A stretch of 64,000 bases of DNA, from positions 295,703-359,702 of the forward strand of contig QANU01005318.1 in NCBI GenBank assembly GCA_003254905.1. The letters run 5' to 3'. This DNA is from Nissolia schottii. Its lineage: Eukaryota > Streptophyta > Magnoliopsida > Fabales > Fabaceae. Positions 25,832 to 36,739 of the stretch are shown here, in pieces. A program made the position numbers and the translations under genes. Within the stretch, counting starts at the first letter, position 1. Each line of letters opens with the position of its first letter. The notes below the pieces were generated by a model. That model made no database searches. It was not told the DNA's origin and worked only from the letters and a program-made list of their open reading frames with translations.

Positions 25832-26190
25832 TCATCCTGAAAATGCACACTTGACACTATATGGGCCCTCATAACTCAGTGTCCATTTTCCTCGACAATC
25901 ATCTTGGTTTGGAAGTATCTTCTTTAAGACCAAATCACCAACTTCAAGCTGCCTAGGATGTTCCTTCTTGTTAAAGGCTCCAGCCATCCTTCTTTGACAT
26001 AACTTCCCATGGAAAATGGCTGATAACCTATTTTCTTCAATCATGTTCAATATCAAGTCTTCATCCATTCTAATTGTTCTAAATCTGCGTCGATCAACAT
26101 CCTTAATGAAGGGATTTCTACAACCATCGAGGAGACTACTTCCATCCCATATACCAAAAAGTGTTTCCCCAGTCTTTACAGGAAGTTCCT
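25832..26190 (-). pseudogene. Ty3/Gypsy integrase C-terminal remnant
   Basis: On the minus strand the frame 26068-25832 reads through RLSAIFHGKLCQRRMAGAFN, then the hallmark GDLVLKK and GKWTLSYEGPY. These match the C-terminal end of plant Gypsy integrases (RMARAFNKK, VGDLVLKK, GKWAPNWEGPY). Frame-shifted text upstream, to about 26190, corresponds to the SLVYGMEAVLP segment. No LTR, polymerase or protease is attached, so it is an isolated decayed fragment. Confidence 0.7.
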
Positions 26191-26540
26191 TACAGGGTAA
26201 TGAAGGTGATTTTTTTTCTGTTGTATAAATTCATAGGGATATGATTGTATCAAATTATCTATACATGAAAGAGAAAATGTGGCTCCTTATTATGTTATTG
26301 ACCAGGACATCAATGTCAGGCAATGAAAAATCGTCCTTAGAAATAGCTTTTCAAATCCCCGTCAACCCACATTTTGACATTTCTGTCTTTCTTTGGGATA
26401 AACACTACTGTTGCAACCTAGTCTGAATGCTTTGATAGATATATTTTTCTTAATTCAAAAACTATTGTTGGAAGATGGAATTACTTATTTTTCGTATTCT
26501 CTCGCTGTTATTCCATCCACGGTTCTCTCTCAATATATAA

Positions 26541-27250
26541 TTTAGCATATCAAGTATATTTTTGAAGGAAGGAGAAGAAAGCTTCAAAGGAAGACGTGAT
26601 TTTATATATATATATATATATATATCAATCATTAATTAAAATATTACATGATATTATGATATATCAAAAACATTAGAGAGGAGTTGGAGGAAATCAACGA
26701 GAATTACACTTAATATAGATATTATGTAATATATACTTATTGATCTTCGTATGCATCTTCCTCTCCTCGTGATCATGGGTGAGGAGGAGAGCTCCTACAA
26801 CGTTTGATGGCGTTGCACCCTCGGTTGTAGGGGTTGGCGGCGCCGGGAGCGAGAGGGGCCACAAAGGGTTTTCGGTTGGGATTGGGACCTCGGAGGGGTG
26901 GGTAGACAATGTACTTAGTCTTCTGATCAGCTGCATCGCTACTTGTTGATGCACTAGAGGCAACGCCTACAAGGACGAGGTCATTTTGATCAATGGCATC
27001 TGCCGAGTTCATCCCATGGAGTAGCACCATGAGGGCAAGAAGGAGTGGAAGGGAGAGGGGTTTCTTGGGGGTGGAGATAGCCATACCGCTATAGAGTTTG
27101 GGAGTTATACAAGAATTGTGATAACCCTCTTCACTATATATACATATATATACACACACACATACATACAATTATGTTGTCAACATTTGAGAAAAATACA
27201 TCAATACTCAATAATAATAAATCACGAAGTCAAAAGTAAAAGTCAACAGA
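26541..27250. repeat. Inverted duplication, arm A
   Basis: This arm is the reverse complement of arm B (about 30818-31521). The match covers 3' flank, coding region, 5' flank and a further upstream block ending near 'aaaagtcaac' (27245). The outer edge lies at the 'atttagcat' word near 26541. The TA microsatellite (26600-26625) is also shared. Inner spacer is about 3.57 kb. Confidence 0.85.
26773..27084 (-). CDS. RALFL: RALF-like secreted peptide, copy A
   Basis: 103 aa starting at the ATG at 27084. Residues 1-30 are a clear signal peptide (basic KK, then PLSLPLLLALMVLLH, ending NSADA). The rest is a linker plus a RALF-type region: KYIVYPPL (the YIxY motif) and the C-terminal block NPYNRGCNAIKRCR. 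RALF peptides are apoplastic ligands of CrRLK1L receptors such as FERONIA and bind LLG and leucine-rich extensin proteins. Classic RALFs have four cysteines; this one keeps only the last two, as some divergent clades do, and has no obvious RRxL protease site. An in-frame ATG 87 nt upstream exists but would put a Tyr/Cys-rich string before the signal peptide and is unlikely. The gene lacks introns and points away from copy B. Confidence 0.75.
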   Translation of the reverse strand: MAISTPKKPLSLPLLLALMVLLHGMNSADAIDQNDLVLVGVASSASTSSDAADQKTKYIVYPPLRGPNPNRKPFVAPLAPGAANPYNRGCNAIKRCRSSPPHP

Positions 27251-27303
27251 ATTGTGATAACCCCCCTTGCTATATATATATATATGTATATATATATACA
27301 CAC
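27100..27303 (-). repeat. Partial duplicate of the RALF copy A upstream region
   Basis: The block agaattgtgataaccc followed by a TATATA/ACACAC tract occurs twice on this side (27110-27170 and 27249-27303), about 140 bp apart, and once only beside copy B. It looks like a local tandem duplication of the 5' flank that happened after, or at, the inverted duplication. Confidence 0.6.
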
Positions 27304-28517
27304 AATTGATGGCGGGCTTTTAGTCATTAAATTAAATTGTATAATCAATATTAAATCTTAAAATACAATCATATCACAGAAGATTTTGTCTCTCTCCATC
27401 AATTCCAAAAAGTTCTCTATGATATGATTTCTTTTTCAAATTTAATCATGACAATATAATTTAATCTAATGTCTAAAAATAGCTTTCACACCCTCACATA
27501 AAAATCTACTCTCACCCTATATATATACGCGTACACTTTCTTTCCATTGTTGGTGTTATTTTTGACAAAAACACATATATTAAAGAAATAATTGAGAAAG
27601 GAATTAATGAGGTTTTTTTTTTTTTAATCTTTATTGTCCTTACCACTACATACTAAGAAGTATGAGAAGGTACACGATTTCACAAAAATGAAAGTAAATA
27701 TACACCCATTAACTCAAATAAATAGAAGAGAATAAAAAATTATGAACATAAAAGTAAGAACAAAAATCAGAGATACAATAAAAATCGAGATAAGGATCAT
27801 GATTCTTCGTTAAAAGAAAAAAAAATAGAGAAATCGAAAATTTCTTTTATTAAAAAAGGAAAGAATTAAATAATTAAGAAAAAAAAAGTCAAAGATTTAC
27901 TTAAAAATAAATAAAAAATAGATACTGAAAGGTCAAAATAGAATTCAATTATAAAAAGAAAAACTCAAAACAAATAACTCTATATATGGTAAAAGAATAA
28001 AATCAACGGTTGAGTCCACAATTTGGTTAAAACAGAAAGACCAAATTTAAGTCATAGGATAGATAAAAAAAAATTCCTGTTATTTTAGTACAAAAATAAA
28101 CAAAAATCAGAATAAAATAAAAAATGAGAAAAGAATCAATGATTTCTTTATCTTTATTGTCGTTACCATTACTGCATACTAAGAAGTCATATTATGTTTC
28201 CATAATTAGGAGAAAATTTTCCCGATAATTTATTTTTAAATGCACCATCTTCAAGTTAAATTATTTGAACAAATGAGTGATAGATAATTTCAAAACCTTA
28301 GCTATTGTGTTTTTGCGGTGAACATTGAGCTACTTCTTTATGTAACTTGTTTAAATCTAAAAGATTCACTTTTTGCATTATTTGATAAAGAGAAATTGAT
28401 TCGCTTGGCTTAAATTTATCCATCCAAATTTTGTTCCACTCAATTTTTGGCATTTGATAACTTGAGAATGTAATATTATAAGTGTGATTTAATGGTCATT
28501 TCTCTAATATTAATGAG
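27304..28517. other. A-rich intergenic spacer between the RALF arms
   Basis: Very A-rich on the plus strand (27700-28140). No open frame with recognisable similarity. The phrase tttattgtc.ttaccactac recurs near 27630 and 28150, indicating a direct repeat of about 520 bp period. Confidence 0.5.
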
Positions 28518-29052
28518 ATTGGAAAAAAATCCTTAATTTAATCCATGTTTTTTAATTCAAACAATTTTATCTCTCTTTAATTTTTTTTTTTTAATCACTT
28601 TAGTATCTGTTACTTTTCAAATCAATCCATTTTAATGAAAACTTATCTACTTTCCACGTAAATACTCAAACACCTCATTTTCATCTTTATAATGTATGTT
28701 TGTTTTTATCGTGGACGCACACATGTTGTGAACAAGAGATGTGAAATGACGCCATTTCTGAAGTGGAGGCTGTGAAATGGACCTTTAATGCGTCACATCC
28801 CTCTATTCTAAGCCAATCGTCTCAAATAAGGAATGAATGGAAGAACTAACTTGTCTAATTTTTATAATTTGTAGGGACTAAATTGACCAACCAAATTTAA
28901 AATGGATGAAATTGACCGATTTAAAAAAAAACAGGGACTAAATTGTCCGATACAAAAAAATAATAGGAACTAAATCAACTAAATTTTTTTTAAGAAGGAT
29001 GAAATTGTTTGAGTTAAAAAAAAATAGGGACTAAATTGGGGGCTTATCCAAT
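28518..29052. mobile_element. Nonautonomous element with long inverted repeats (Mutator-like?)
   Basis: The left end (ATTGGAAAAAAATCCTTAAT...) and the reverse complement of the right end (ATTGGATAAGCCCCCAATTT...) align over 50 bp or more, including TCAAACAATTT. The interior has 'gggactaaattg' text, common in legume Mutator-like elements. No convincing flanking duplication was found. Confidence 0.45.
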
Positions 29053-29059
29053 GATATTA

Positions 29060-30810
29060 GATTTGTTGTCTATGGCAACTGCATCAATTGAAAGTACTTT
29101 TCTACTATGAATATAATAGAGACCAACTTCATAGTCATGTGAGAAATGAATTGCGGAATAATTGATTAATAAAATATATATAAAAAAAAGAGACATTTAA
29201 TAGTGTTAAAAATAAAAAAGATCATTTAACATTTTCAAATAATAAAACAAGAATAGAAGAATTATAAATTAACTTTTTTTTCATTCTAAATTAATATATT
29301 TTTTTATGTTTAGATGTAATTATGTAAAATTTCTTGCCATGATTATATAATCTTATCTCCATGATTTAAATATTTTGGATCTTTCATTGGGCTTGACAGG
29401 CACCTACCTTGCGTGTCTATCAAGCCACCTTTTTTTTTATAAGTATTAATATAATTAGTTATATGATACATATATTTTTTCAATACTAATATAATTAAGA
29501 ATTAATTTAATAATCATAATTTAAAAAGATGCTATTATTGGGATATAGGAATTTTTGGGTCGTGTGGGCAAAATAAATATATATAAATATATAAAAAAAA
29601 ATGATGATGGACTTAAAAAAATTAATGGACTTATGAAAAATAATTTAATAAAGTTTAGAGAGAGCAGAAGTCAATAAGCAAATGAATCCTATTTATTTAT
29701 TTATATATAAATAAAAGTTTGTATATATATATATATATATTTTAAAATTGTATTTTCACTATCACATAGAATTCTTTAATATAGAATTAGTTCATCAATT
29801 AGTTTGTCATTTAAAATTAACTAACCGCTCGTGCATTATACACTAATAATAATGCAATAATAAAATTTTCTTGCCAATATCACTATAGAATATTTCTAAG
29901 TATAGAACCAAGACGGGAATTTTCTACAATCAATACTTGTCCGTTGTAATTTAGGCAAATCAGCGGTAAAGATACAGATGATTGATATGGGAAATATCAT
30001 GGATTCAGAAAAGTAATTGATGAAATATTGAACGATTTTTTATTTTCGTGAAAGATCATGATATATGATTGACAAATAAAGGCCGCCATATCGGCTATAA
30101 GAAAACATGCAAAACGTCAAAACCAAAATCATAATAATTCATTCCAGATTATCAAATATTTTGCAATTAATGCTGTGTTTATGAGCGAAGGAAATGAATG
30201 TACTTGTGCCAAATTCCATGCATCCACTATTCTCGATCCGTTTTGTTGTAATTTCTTATATAAAAATTTGTATAAAATTACTTATCGATAGATTAGATTA
30301 AAGAAATATAAAATATTTAGTCCTACTATTTGTACACTTAAGAAATTAGTCACTCAACAACCACTTAAACAAATAAACAAACATTATAATATACAGAAAC
30401 AAATGTTACACAGCAGATAAACCAACATTGTCACTGAACATTTTCTACGTGCATTGTGTACGTGAGTTTAATATTGCTACAAATAGAGAAATAAATATTG
30501 TCACTAAACATTTTTTTGTGTTTTCGTGCACGCGCGTGTTTAATATTGCTCGTATTTTGTGTTTGATAATGTTTGTTTATCTTTCTATAATGTTTGATTT
30601 TCTAGTTTATAATGTTTGTTTGAGTGATTGTTAAGTGACCATTTTTTAGATGTACAAATAATAGTTTTGTTACATATTTTGTTTTCAATTATATCTCTAT
30701 TTTCATCCTCCCAATGACACTATAATTATAATACTAATTACTCATAATTTAATTTACACACTCTACATTTTTTTTTGTTAGTACTAACTAAATTATTTCT
30801 TAACACTTCA
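29060..30810. other. AT-rich intergenic spacer, no gene seen
   Basis: Contains a (TA)n run near 29718-29740 and several long AT stretches. 30420-30620 holds a degenerate local repeat (tttgtttatctttctataatgtttgattttctagtttataatgttt broken into short units). No domain recognised. Confidence 0.5.
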
Positions 30811-30817
30811 TTCGTCA

Positions 30818-31419
30818 CTCTTAACTTTTACTTTTGACTTCTTGATTCATTATTATTGAGCATTGATGTATTTTTCTCAAATGTTGACAACATAATTATA
30901 TATATGTGTGTGTATAGCGAAAAGGGTTATCACAATTCTTGCATGTCTCCCAAACTCTATAGCAGTATGGCTATCTCCACCCCCAAGAAACCCCTCTCCC
31001 TTCCACTCCTTCTTGCCCTCATGGTGCTACTCCACTGGGTGAACTCGGTAGATGCCATTGACCAAAATGACCTCGTCCTTGTAGGCAGTGCCTCCGGTGC
31101 ATCAACAAGTAGCGATGCAGCTGATCAGAAGACTAAGTACATTGTCTACCCACCCCTCCGAGGTCCTAATCCCAACCGTAAACCCTTTGTGGCCCCTCTC
31201 GCTCCCGGCGCCGCCAACCCCTACAACCGAGGTTGCAACCCCATCACCCTTTGTAGGAGCTCTCATTCTCCCCCATGATCACGAGGAGAGGAAGGTGCAT
31301 ACGAAGATCAATAAGTATATATTACATAATATCTATATTAAGTGTAATTCTCGTTGATTTCCTCAAACTCCTCCCTAACGTTTATGATATATCGGAATAT
31401 CATGTAATATTTTAATTAA

Positions 31420-31462
<43 letters not shown>

Positions 31463-31521
31463 CACGTCTTCTTGTAAGTTCTCCTCTCCTTCCTTCAAAA
31501 ATATACTTATTATGCTAAATC
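30818..31521. repeat. Inverted duplication, arm B
   Basis: Reverse complement of arm A. Its inner edge is near 30818 (acttttacttttgacttc) and its outer edge near 31521 (atgctaaat). It carries the second RALF-like gene and a longer (TA)n tract (about 31421-31458). Confidence 0.85.
30967..31278 (+). CDS. RALFL: RALF-like secreted peptide, copy B
   Basis: 103 aa, the same length and start context as copy A, with the same signal peptide apart from three substitutions (HWVNSVDA). By direct comparison 92 of 103 residues match copy A, and the middle, from TSSDAADQK to NPYNRGCN, is identical. The differences cluster at the end: RGCNPITLCRSSHSPP against RGCNAIKRCRSSPPHP. The two C-terminal cysteines are kept, but the basic KR between them has become TL. 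In the RALF family this C-terminal turn contributes to partner binding, so copy B could be altered in activity, or be relaxed; the sequence cannot decide. The upstream in-frame ATG at 30856 is probably not used. Confidence 0.72.
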   Translation: MAISTPKKPLSLPLLLALMVLLHWVNSVDAIDQNDLVLVGSASGASTSSDAADQKTKYIVYPPLRGPNPNRKPFVAPLAPGAANPYNRGCNPITLCRSSHSPP

Positions 31522-31524
31522 ATG

Positions 31525-34005
31525 GTATTGTCATAGCTCTCTTCAACCTAATGAATGATGCACTAATTAACAATTCTTCTACAATGCAACCCAAATTCAA
31601 AGGAAAAAAAAAAAGAATCCCAAATCACAACCTGCAAAAATATTAACAAAAAAATGCCATGCTTTTCCTCCTTCCACCTCTCCAAATCCCTAAACCCATA
31701 ATTTCCCCCACCCTTACCATCCTTTTCTTGCCACTTCTAGCTGTATACTACCTCATCGTCTCCTGCAATGGCCTCCCTTATACATTCTCCAACAATGCCG
31801 ACTACATCGCTCTATAATTTTCCCAACCGAGAATCTTTTCAATAGAATCATTAACCACGTACAACTAACGACCTCATAATAACAACAATTAGGTGGGAAA
31901 TCTTTGTTTGGTAATCTGGGCCTTGAAGAACTCAAACTTTAAATTTGAGGGGAGGGGATGATAGCGGGTGATTGACAATGAGGATGACAGTTGTGGCATC
32001 CAAGGCACAGATCATGAATTTGAGATCAAGATACTATAATTTTTATATGGATAGAATTAATGGACAGGATGTGGCAACAGAAAGCACAAGAAGTAGATTT
32101 TGTAGTATAAGATTGTTATGTAGAACAACAACAAAAGAAAAACATTGGCAAATTATACCGATTTTGGGCATGATGTGTTGATGGCTGATCTCACGGGGCC
32201 TTGATATATTAGAAATGGTTAGCATTTCCTATATAATATAGAAAGTGTATTAAAAGGGGCATGTGTAAGGCACACATTTGAAGAACTTAGTTGTGGCACA
32301 ATAATAAACTAATGAGTAATTCTAGCGGCCTCTATTGTGATTTGTTGTAGATGCACTTGCCCAAAATTTTCGCCCATGGTAAGAGTAGAAAATTTCACAC
32401 CAAAAGATGGGATCACGAGGTGTCATTTATGGGTTGATTCCATGAAGGTAGCTACTATATTATTATATTTTATATTTGGTGTTATGACTTTTGTGGTTTA
32501 CTATGCTAGCCTAATTAAGTTTTCCTTTATTTTGTCAAGAAAGATGTATTGTTGCACTTGTGGACTTGCGATCCATTGTTGTTATTATCTTATGGTTGAT
32601 TTTCTTTTCAAATATTATGCTAAAAAAATCTAATTTCAAATTTCTTGAATAACCGAATTCTTATTGAAGGAGAAATTTATGGCAAAGACATGACAGATTC
32701 TTTTTTGAAAATTATCCTACATTGACTATATATCATCATTGTGTTGAAGATGAGTAGGAAAGCCTGAGATGTAAGCAAGTAAGGTGTAGATAAGGCACTA
32801 CAAAAAAGGAGATTGCACCATTTTAGATGCTTCTATATTGGGTGGATTCCTAAGATCTATGTCAAAGTTGCAAACTTCATATCGTTTGTTGCCTTTATTT
32901 TGAACTTCGTATATGAGTTTGAAAATTCATTTTGCATGATGCTTTTCTTGAGTTATAACCTGAAAATAAGTTTTAACTTGTAGATCTATACTTATATTAC
33001 CAAATAAAATTTTGATGTTAATTTAAAATATTAATAGTTCAAGAGTTCATGTTTAATTGTAGCGGAGGTTTCTAGAGATTGAAAAAATGAATACTTTCTG
33101 TGTTTAAACTGTTAATATAAATGAAATTATAAAGTTATATTCTAGAGATAGGATTCATAGAAGTTCTATTTTATATATATTAAAGGTATATTTTCTCTTT
33201 GATTTAGATGTTTAGGTGATTTATTTATGACATGGTTTTGTAATGATTACTTATGGGCTTAGTGAGAGAGAGCGCCTAAAAAACATGCTAGAGAATATGT
33301 TTTGGAGAACCGTTTTGACATTTCTTCATGGATGAAGCATATATGTATATTTTAAAGCAATGAATGATATAGTCATGTGATTTTTGTTTCAAGATGGAAG
33401 GCATGTACATGATGTTGAAAGAGACTTGAATGAACCAGATAGAGTTGTAAGTGAATTGCTACAACTTGGGGTTATCTTAAGTTAATTGAGTTAGGGGTTG
33501 AGGGTATAAAAAAACAATGCCAAATATGAAATACATATGTACAAATTATATGGATAAAATATTGTGACAAAACGATTGAAGTATTCAATCTAAGGTTAGA
33601 ACATCTCTGACTATGCAACTCAAATTCAATGATTTTAACAGATAAATGTCATGATTTGTTGCAGATTGCGTGGATGAAATTGATGCCTAACAAGTCTTTA
33701 GTTGTGTTCTTTATAAGGATGGAAAAAAATATCAAGCTTTCTTATCATTTGAGAAAAAAATTACTCTGATATTTTTGTTAGAAGCCTCCACAATGACCAT
33801 TTCATTTAGAAAATGTGAGAGAAGGCTTCAATATTCTCTTCCAAAGTACAATTTTCTTACCAACTTTTCATTTTGGTATTAAAAAATTTTTATGTGAACT
33901 TCAAAATTTATATGGAAGTTGAATTGAGTCGGTTATTTAAATTCTCTTATGATCGTATTCTTCTACACTAATATCTTACAATATAAAATTAGAACAATGA
34001 ATTGT
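31525..34005. other. Intergenic sequence, no supported gene
   Basis: Short open frames only, none with recognisable domains. Composition is AT-rich and even. Nothing resembling complete element ends was seen apart from the Helitron-like segment that follows. Confidence 0.5.
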
Positions 34006-34009
34006 TACG

Positions 34010-34160
34010 TCTCTACTAGAAGAAAATGTGATCATCAAACAAGTTCACTACAAAACCAAAAGTGGAGAAGAGTTCACAACAAAAGGCTCATCATACCAAA
34101 GTATGTGGTGGTTATCTTTTCAACTTAGGTGTTCTCTTTGCAACCCTAAAGTAAGGGTAC

Positions 34161-34198
<38 letters not shown>

Positions 34199-34395
34199 AT
34201 TTGTTGATAAATTTGTTAACCCGGACATCGTTCGTAGACTTTACATTGTTGAAGTGTCATTTATTAAATTATTTCTATATATTTATCTAAACAATATTTC
34301 AAACAATAAATCCCATAAAAAACACCTTTTAAATAAATAAAAGTATTTATTTTAATAATTCTATTTGTCTGCGCATTACGCGGGTTAGAATCTAG
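34010..34395 (+). mobile_element. Short nonautonomous Helitron-like element
   Basis: It begins TCTCTACTA, which fits the published 5' consensus TCTMTAYTA. It ends with a small hairpin (TGCGCATTACGCGG) followed by TTAGAATCTAG and then T, which fits the Helitron 3' end (hairpin, CTRR, T). The 5' neighbour is G instead of the expected A. It contains an (AC)n/(TA)n tract at 34160-34198. It has no coding capacity. Either terminus could be coincidental. Confidence 0.45.
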
Positions 34396-34399
34396 TTCA

Positions 34400-36130
34400 C
34401 AATAAAAATGGATATCAACTTTATCCAAGATATTACATTACATCATTCATGAGTCTCACAAACTTTATTATCAATGTGTGTAAATATGAAGTGAAATTTT
34501 TTTGTTTTTTAGTATGTATTTGTGTTGGCTCTTTTTTCTCCCTTTAGGTAAAGCTCATTATGTATAAAAAAAAGTGAGATAAATCATTGAATAATTTCTT
34601 TTATTAAAGGGTGATGATCACACTAAACAGAGCATTGGTTGGGGTGACTGCTTGTAAGGTTGACATTTTTGTCTGAGGTTGGCATGATTGTCCACGGTAT
34701 TGACTCAACTGGCTAATACTCTATGTTGGTCAAACGTGTTTTTATGATTGTTTGTATGACCCTTGTGTTGAGTTTTGTGGTTAGGGCTTTTGGAGTTTTG
34801 ATATCGTTTTGCTTTTGTAAGGCTTTGTTTAGTAGTTTGGTTGAAGGTCTCGTGCTATAACATTTATTCCTCTCCTTTTAAATAGTTTCGAATGTTTTTT
34901 AATTATTGAAAAGAAATGACCATGCCAGATGAGGTACCAAAATAATGTAAGCCAATACATAGAGCAATACATGAAAATTAATTTGTTGTTGTTTTAGTTA
35001 TAAGATATCCTAGTTTCTTATAAGACACTATTTTGTTACTTAATTTTTGACAAAAATAGGAGGTGGGCCAAAAATTAACCACCATTTCCAGGTTTGCATA
35101 ACAGCTCAAAATATATCTTTTGTCAAACATAGGTCTTAAACTTAGAAGAGTGGTCTACTTTATCACTAGGTTGCATACTACGTTATACTAAGATAATCTA
35201 ATTAAAATATATATTATCTACAATAAGTGTTACTAAAAATAAATTCATACTTTTCAATTTGATCACAAGTGACATTTAAATGACCATAAAGAATAGTTAT
35301 AAATACTTATCACCATATCATATGTGTTTGTTATGTTATAATATTTCAATGATTATATATATATTTTATACATCAAATATTTAAATTATTAATTATTGTG
35401 TCATTTCATTGTATTCATTTGAATTTTGATATATTTTAATATATTTATTTAATTATATTCAATTGTAACTCTGTGATCAACTGATTGAGTCAGTGACCCG
35501 ATGAAGTGGTCGGGTCAAGCCCGGTCAGGTTAATAACTATGGCTGATTGCCCCGCTTAGGCTTGAATCCGCACAATTGACCCCTAGCAACAACCACTCAA
35601 ACAATCAGAATTTTACACCCTCCAATTGGTCACTCCACAAATCTGCATTCCTCTTCTCAAATAAACATGTGTTCCCAAATTCAAACATTAATCCCATTCA
35701 CTTCTCCACCTCACCAACTAATCCCCACAATCCCCTTACTTCCTCACTTTCTGATTCTTATTCAGGTGCTTCTTTGATTCCGTTATCCAAATCAATTCCC
35801 ACCTTCAACTCAACCACATTCTCTTTATCTCAACCACTTCCTCAAATCTCTCATTTGAGTTAGTTACTAAAATTTTATTTTCCTTAAAAAAAACCATTGA
35901 CTAGAAAAAGGAGAATAATTTATCGTCTCTAACTATCATAAAAAACCACGTGTTTCTTACCAAAATTCTTTATTTAACCGTCTCCTAATTTCACTCAAGA
36001 ACACTCGTTCACCAATTTAATCTCTCATTCTAACTGTTTTGATTCTTGTCTACCTACTTTCTAACGGGACAAAGTAGAATTAACTTTGAATTTGAATTCA
36101 ATCTGGGCTATTGAGTTTGTTAGCCTAGAA
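34400..36130. other. Intergenic sequence upstream of TSPO
   Basis: An Asn/Ser/Pro-rich 95-codon open frame (35576-35863, plus) has no ATG start and no family I recognise. A GC-richer block at 35480-35560 (cagtgacccg...ccggtcaggttaataactatg) recurs in the same orientation at 37090-37150, on the other side of TSPO. Confidence 0.5.
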
Positions 36131-36210
36131 TATCTCTTAATGAAACAATACAACATTCCTATTCAAATCAATTCTCTTTATACTTCCGTCGCCACTTTCT
36201 CCACCAAAAA

Positions 36211-36282
36211 ATGCCATGGCTTCTAAAACATTGCATGATACAAAGAAACTCAAAGCCAAGAGAGCAATACGATCCCTAGCCG
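36211..36282 (+). promoter_or_regulatory. Upstream ORF overlapping the TSPO start
   Basis: An ATG at 36211 lies 5 nt before the TSPO ATG, in another frame, and opens a 23-codon frame that ends at TAG within the TSPO coding region. The TSPO ATG (GCCATGG) has the stronger plant context, so leaky scanning would favour it. A translational effect is possible but unproven. Confidence 0.5.
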
Positions 36283-36716
36283 CTGGCATCGGTGTCCCTT
36301 TTGCCATTACCTTGACCATAATCCTCCTCTTTGGTTCGGGGCGCAAGTACCATCTCTTGATGACACCATTTTGGTTCGCGCCACTCTGGCTCATCCACCT
36401 AGCCACGCTGGGGTCCTCGCTCTGCATGGGCCTCGCAGCGTGGCTGGTGTGGGCCGACGGCGGGTTCGAAGGGGAGTTGGATGCAATGTTGCTCTATGTG
36501 TCACAAGTCTCCATAAGCATCGTGTGGCACCCGCTCGTGCTTGTTATGGCTGCGTATTGGCTAGCTTCGGTTTCGTGCCTCGTGAATTTTGGGACCCTTT
36601 TTCTTTGTTACTTAAGGTTTAGAAATGTGAACCCTTTTGCTAAGGATTTGACCAAGCCGTGTTTGGTTTGGGCTGCTTATCTTACATTAATTAGCTTCAA
36701 GCTTATGTTTATTTGA
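36216..36716 (+). CDS. TSPO: Translocator protein homologue (TSPO, tryptophan-rich sensory protein)
   Basis: Intronless, 166 aa. TSPO proteins are five-helix membrane proteins that bind porphyrins and other hydrophobic ligands. The plant form is stress-induced, sits in the secretory pathway, binds haem and promotes turnover of an aquaporin. Five hydrophobic segments are visible at about 22-40, 52-79, 90-109, 110-132 and 149-165. Family signatures are FWFAPLWLIH (the WxPPxW-like turn), MGLAAWLVWADGGF, IVWHPLVL and KPCLVWAAYL. The basic N-terminus (KKLKAKRAIRS) matches the plant-specific extension but is shorter than in the 196-residue Arabidopsis protein. The coding region is GC-richer than its surroundings. 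No promoter element is evident beyond an AT-rich upstream. Confidence 0.93.
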   Translation: MASKTLHDTKKLKAKRAIRSLAAGIGVPFAITLTIILLFGSGRKYHLLMTPFWFAPLWLIHLATLGSSLCMGLAAWLVWADGGFEGELDAMLLYVSQVSISIVWHPLVLVMAAYWLASVSCLVNFGTLFLCYLRFRNVNPFAKDLTKPCLVWAAYLTLISFKLMFI

Positions 36717-36739
36717 TTTGGAAATTTTAATTTGTAGTT

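Noticed and set aside
26773..27171. Extended RALF copy A frame with a Tyr/Cys-rich N-terminal addition
   Set aside because: The extension is translated from TATA/ACAC repeats and would bury the signal peptide; the internal ATG gives a normal secreted precursor shared by both copies.
35576..35863. A secreted or plastid-targeted Ser/Asn-rich protein
   Set aside because: No ATG start, no recognisable domain, no splice partner and no codon-use support.
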